NCBI GenBank assembly: GCA_900542985.1
Contig: UQPQ01000046.1
Coordinates: 1 to 24,722, forward strand
DNA: 24,722 bases
Reading direction: 5' to 3'
Source: an uncultured Bacteroides sp.
Lineage (GTDB): Bacteria; Bacteroidota; Bacteroidia; Bacteroidales; Bacteroidaceae
Shown here: positions 24,654-24,722 of the stretch, in pieces
How positions within the stretch are numbered: position 1 is the first letter of the stretch
Layout: every line of letters begins with the position of its first letter
Translations under genes and position numbers: made by a program
Notes under the pieces: model-generated
What the model was told of the DNA's origin: nothing
What the model saw: only the letters and a program-made list of their open reading frames with translations
The model's database searches: none

Positions 24654-24722
24654 ATAAAGCACTTCAATATAAAAGTTCACTCACAGAAGCATTTTTTTAT
24701 CATACATAAGTTACAATCATTT

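Noticed and set aside
24458..24709. An 83-codon open frame running through the terminator and the 21-bp repeat
   Set aside because: It starts inside the M16 gene and crosses a strong terminator hairpin. Its apparent heptad pattern is the consequence of a 21-bp DNA repeat, which leaves several frames open.

Overview
The window looks like the chromosome of a Bacteroidales gut anaerobe, in the Bacteroides/Phocaeicola range. Three things point there. Several genes are preceded by the Bacteroidetes -7 element TAnnTTFG-type sequence (TAnnTTTG), two of them with a TTTG -33 element at 19-20 bp. The gene set is typical: a lipidated Omp85 protein of the TamL type, a single-chain pyruvate:ferredoxin oxidoreductase, a secreted M16 peptidase and a large AsmA-like protein. 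Ribosome-binding sites are A/T-rich rather than Shine-Dalgarno-like. No rRNA, tRNA, insertion sequence, CRISPR array or prophage was seen. This is by-eye reading with no database search.

Layout. Positions 84-2159 (minus): replicative helicase DnaB and a DUF456 membrane protein. Positions 2279-4776 (plus): ispE, then five bases later an RluA-family pseudouridine synthase with a large coiled-coil N-terminal extension. A hairpin at 4777-4821 separates it from a convergent 987-residue AsmA-like inner-membrane protein (4836-7799, minus). Positions 8071-8463 (plus): a DUF2721-type membrane protein. Positions 8597-10841 (plus): a tightly coupled three-gene cassette of a small GNAT-like protein, an IbrA-like PAPS-reductase/DUF3440 protein and an IbrB-like ParB-fold protein. 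It meets, stop codon to stop codon and inside a perfect palindrome, a small minus-strand gene (10842-11072) that follows the TamL-like Omp85 gene (11084-13396, minus). Divergent from TamL is a SpoU/TrmH RNA methyltransferase (13502-14260). Next come an orphan ATP-grasp protein (14278-15441, minus), an AAA-type ATPase of the DUF4143-associated class (15729-16907), nifJ/PFOR (16952-20503), trxB (20687-21634) and an M16 zinc peptidase (21655-24471). A strong terminator follows, then a degenerate 21-bp tandem repeat.

How the parts relate. Most of the window is housekeeping: replication, isoprenoid precursors, RNA modification, envelope assembly, and central and redox metabolism. The AsmA-like protein and the TamL-like Omp85 protein may both serve envelope biogenesis. 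The trxB and M16 genes are 20 bases apart and probably co-transcribed. nifJ has the strongly biased codon use of a very highly expressed gene.

The best candidate for an under-described system is the GNAT-like/IbrA-like/IbrB-like cassette. Its order and overlapping reading frames suggest that the three products work together, possibly in a sulfur- or nucleotide-dependent modification reaction. Its substrate cannot be told from sequence. The second unexplained item is the 21-bp repeat at the right end.
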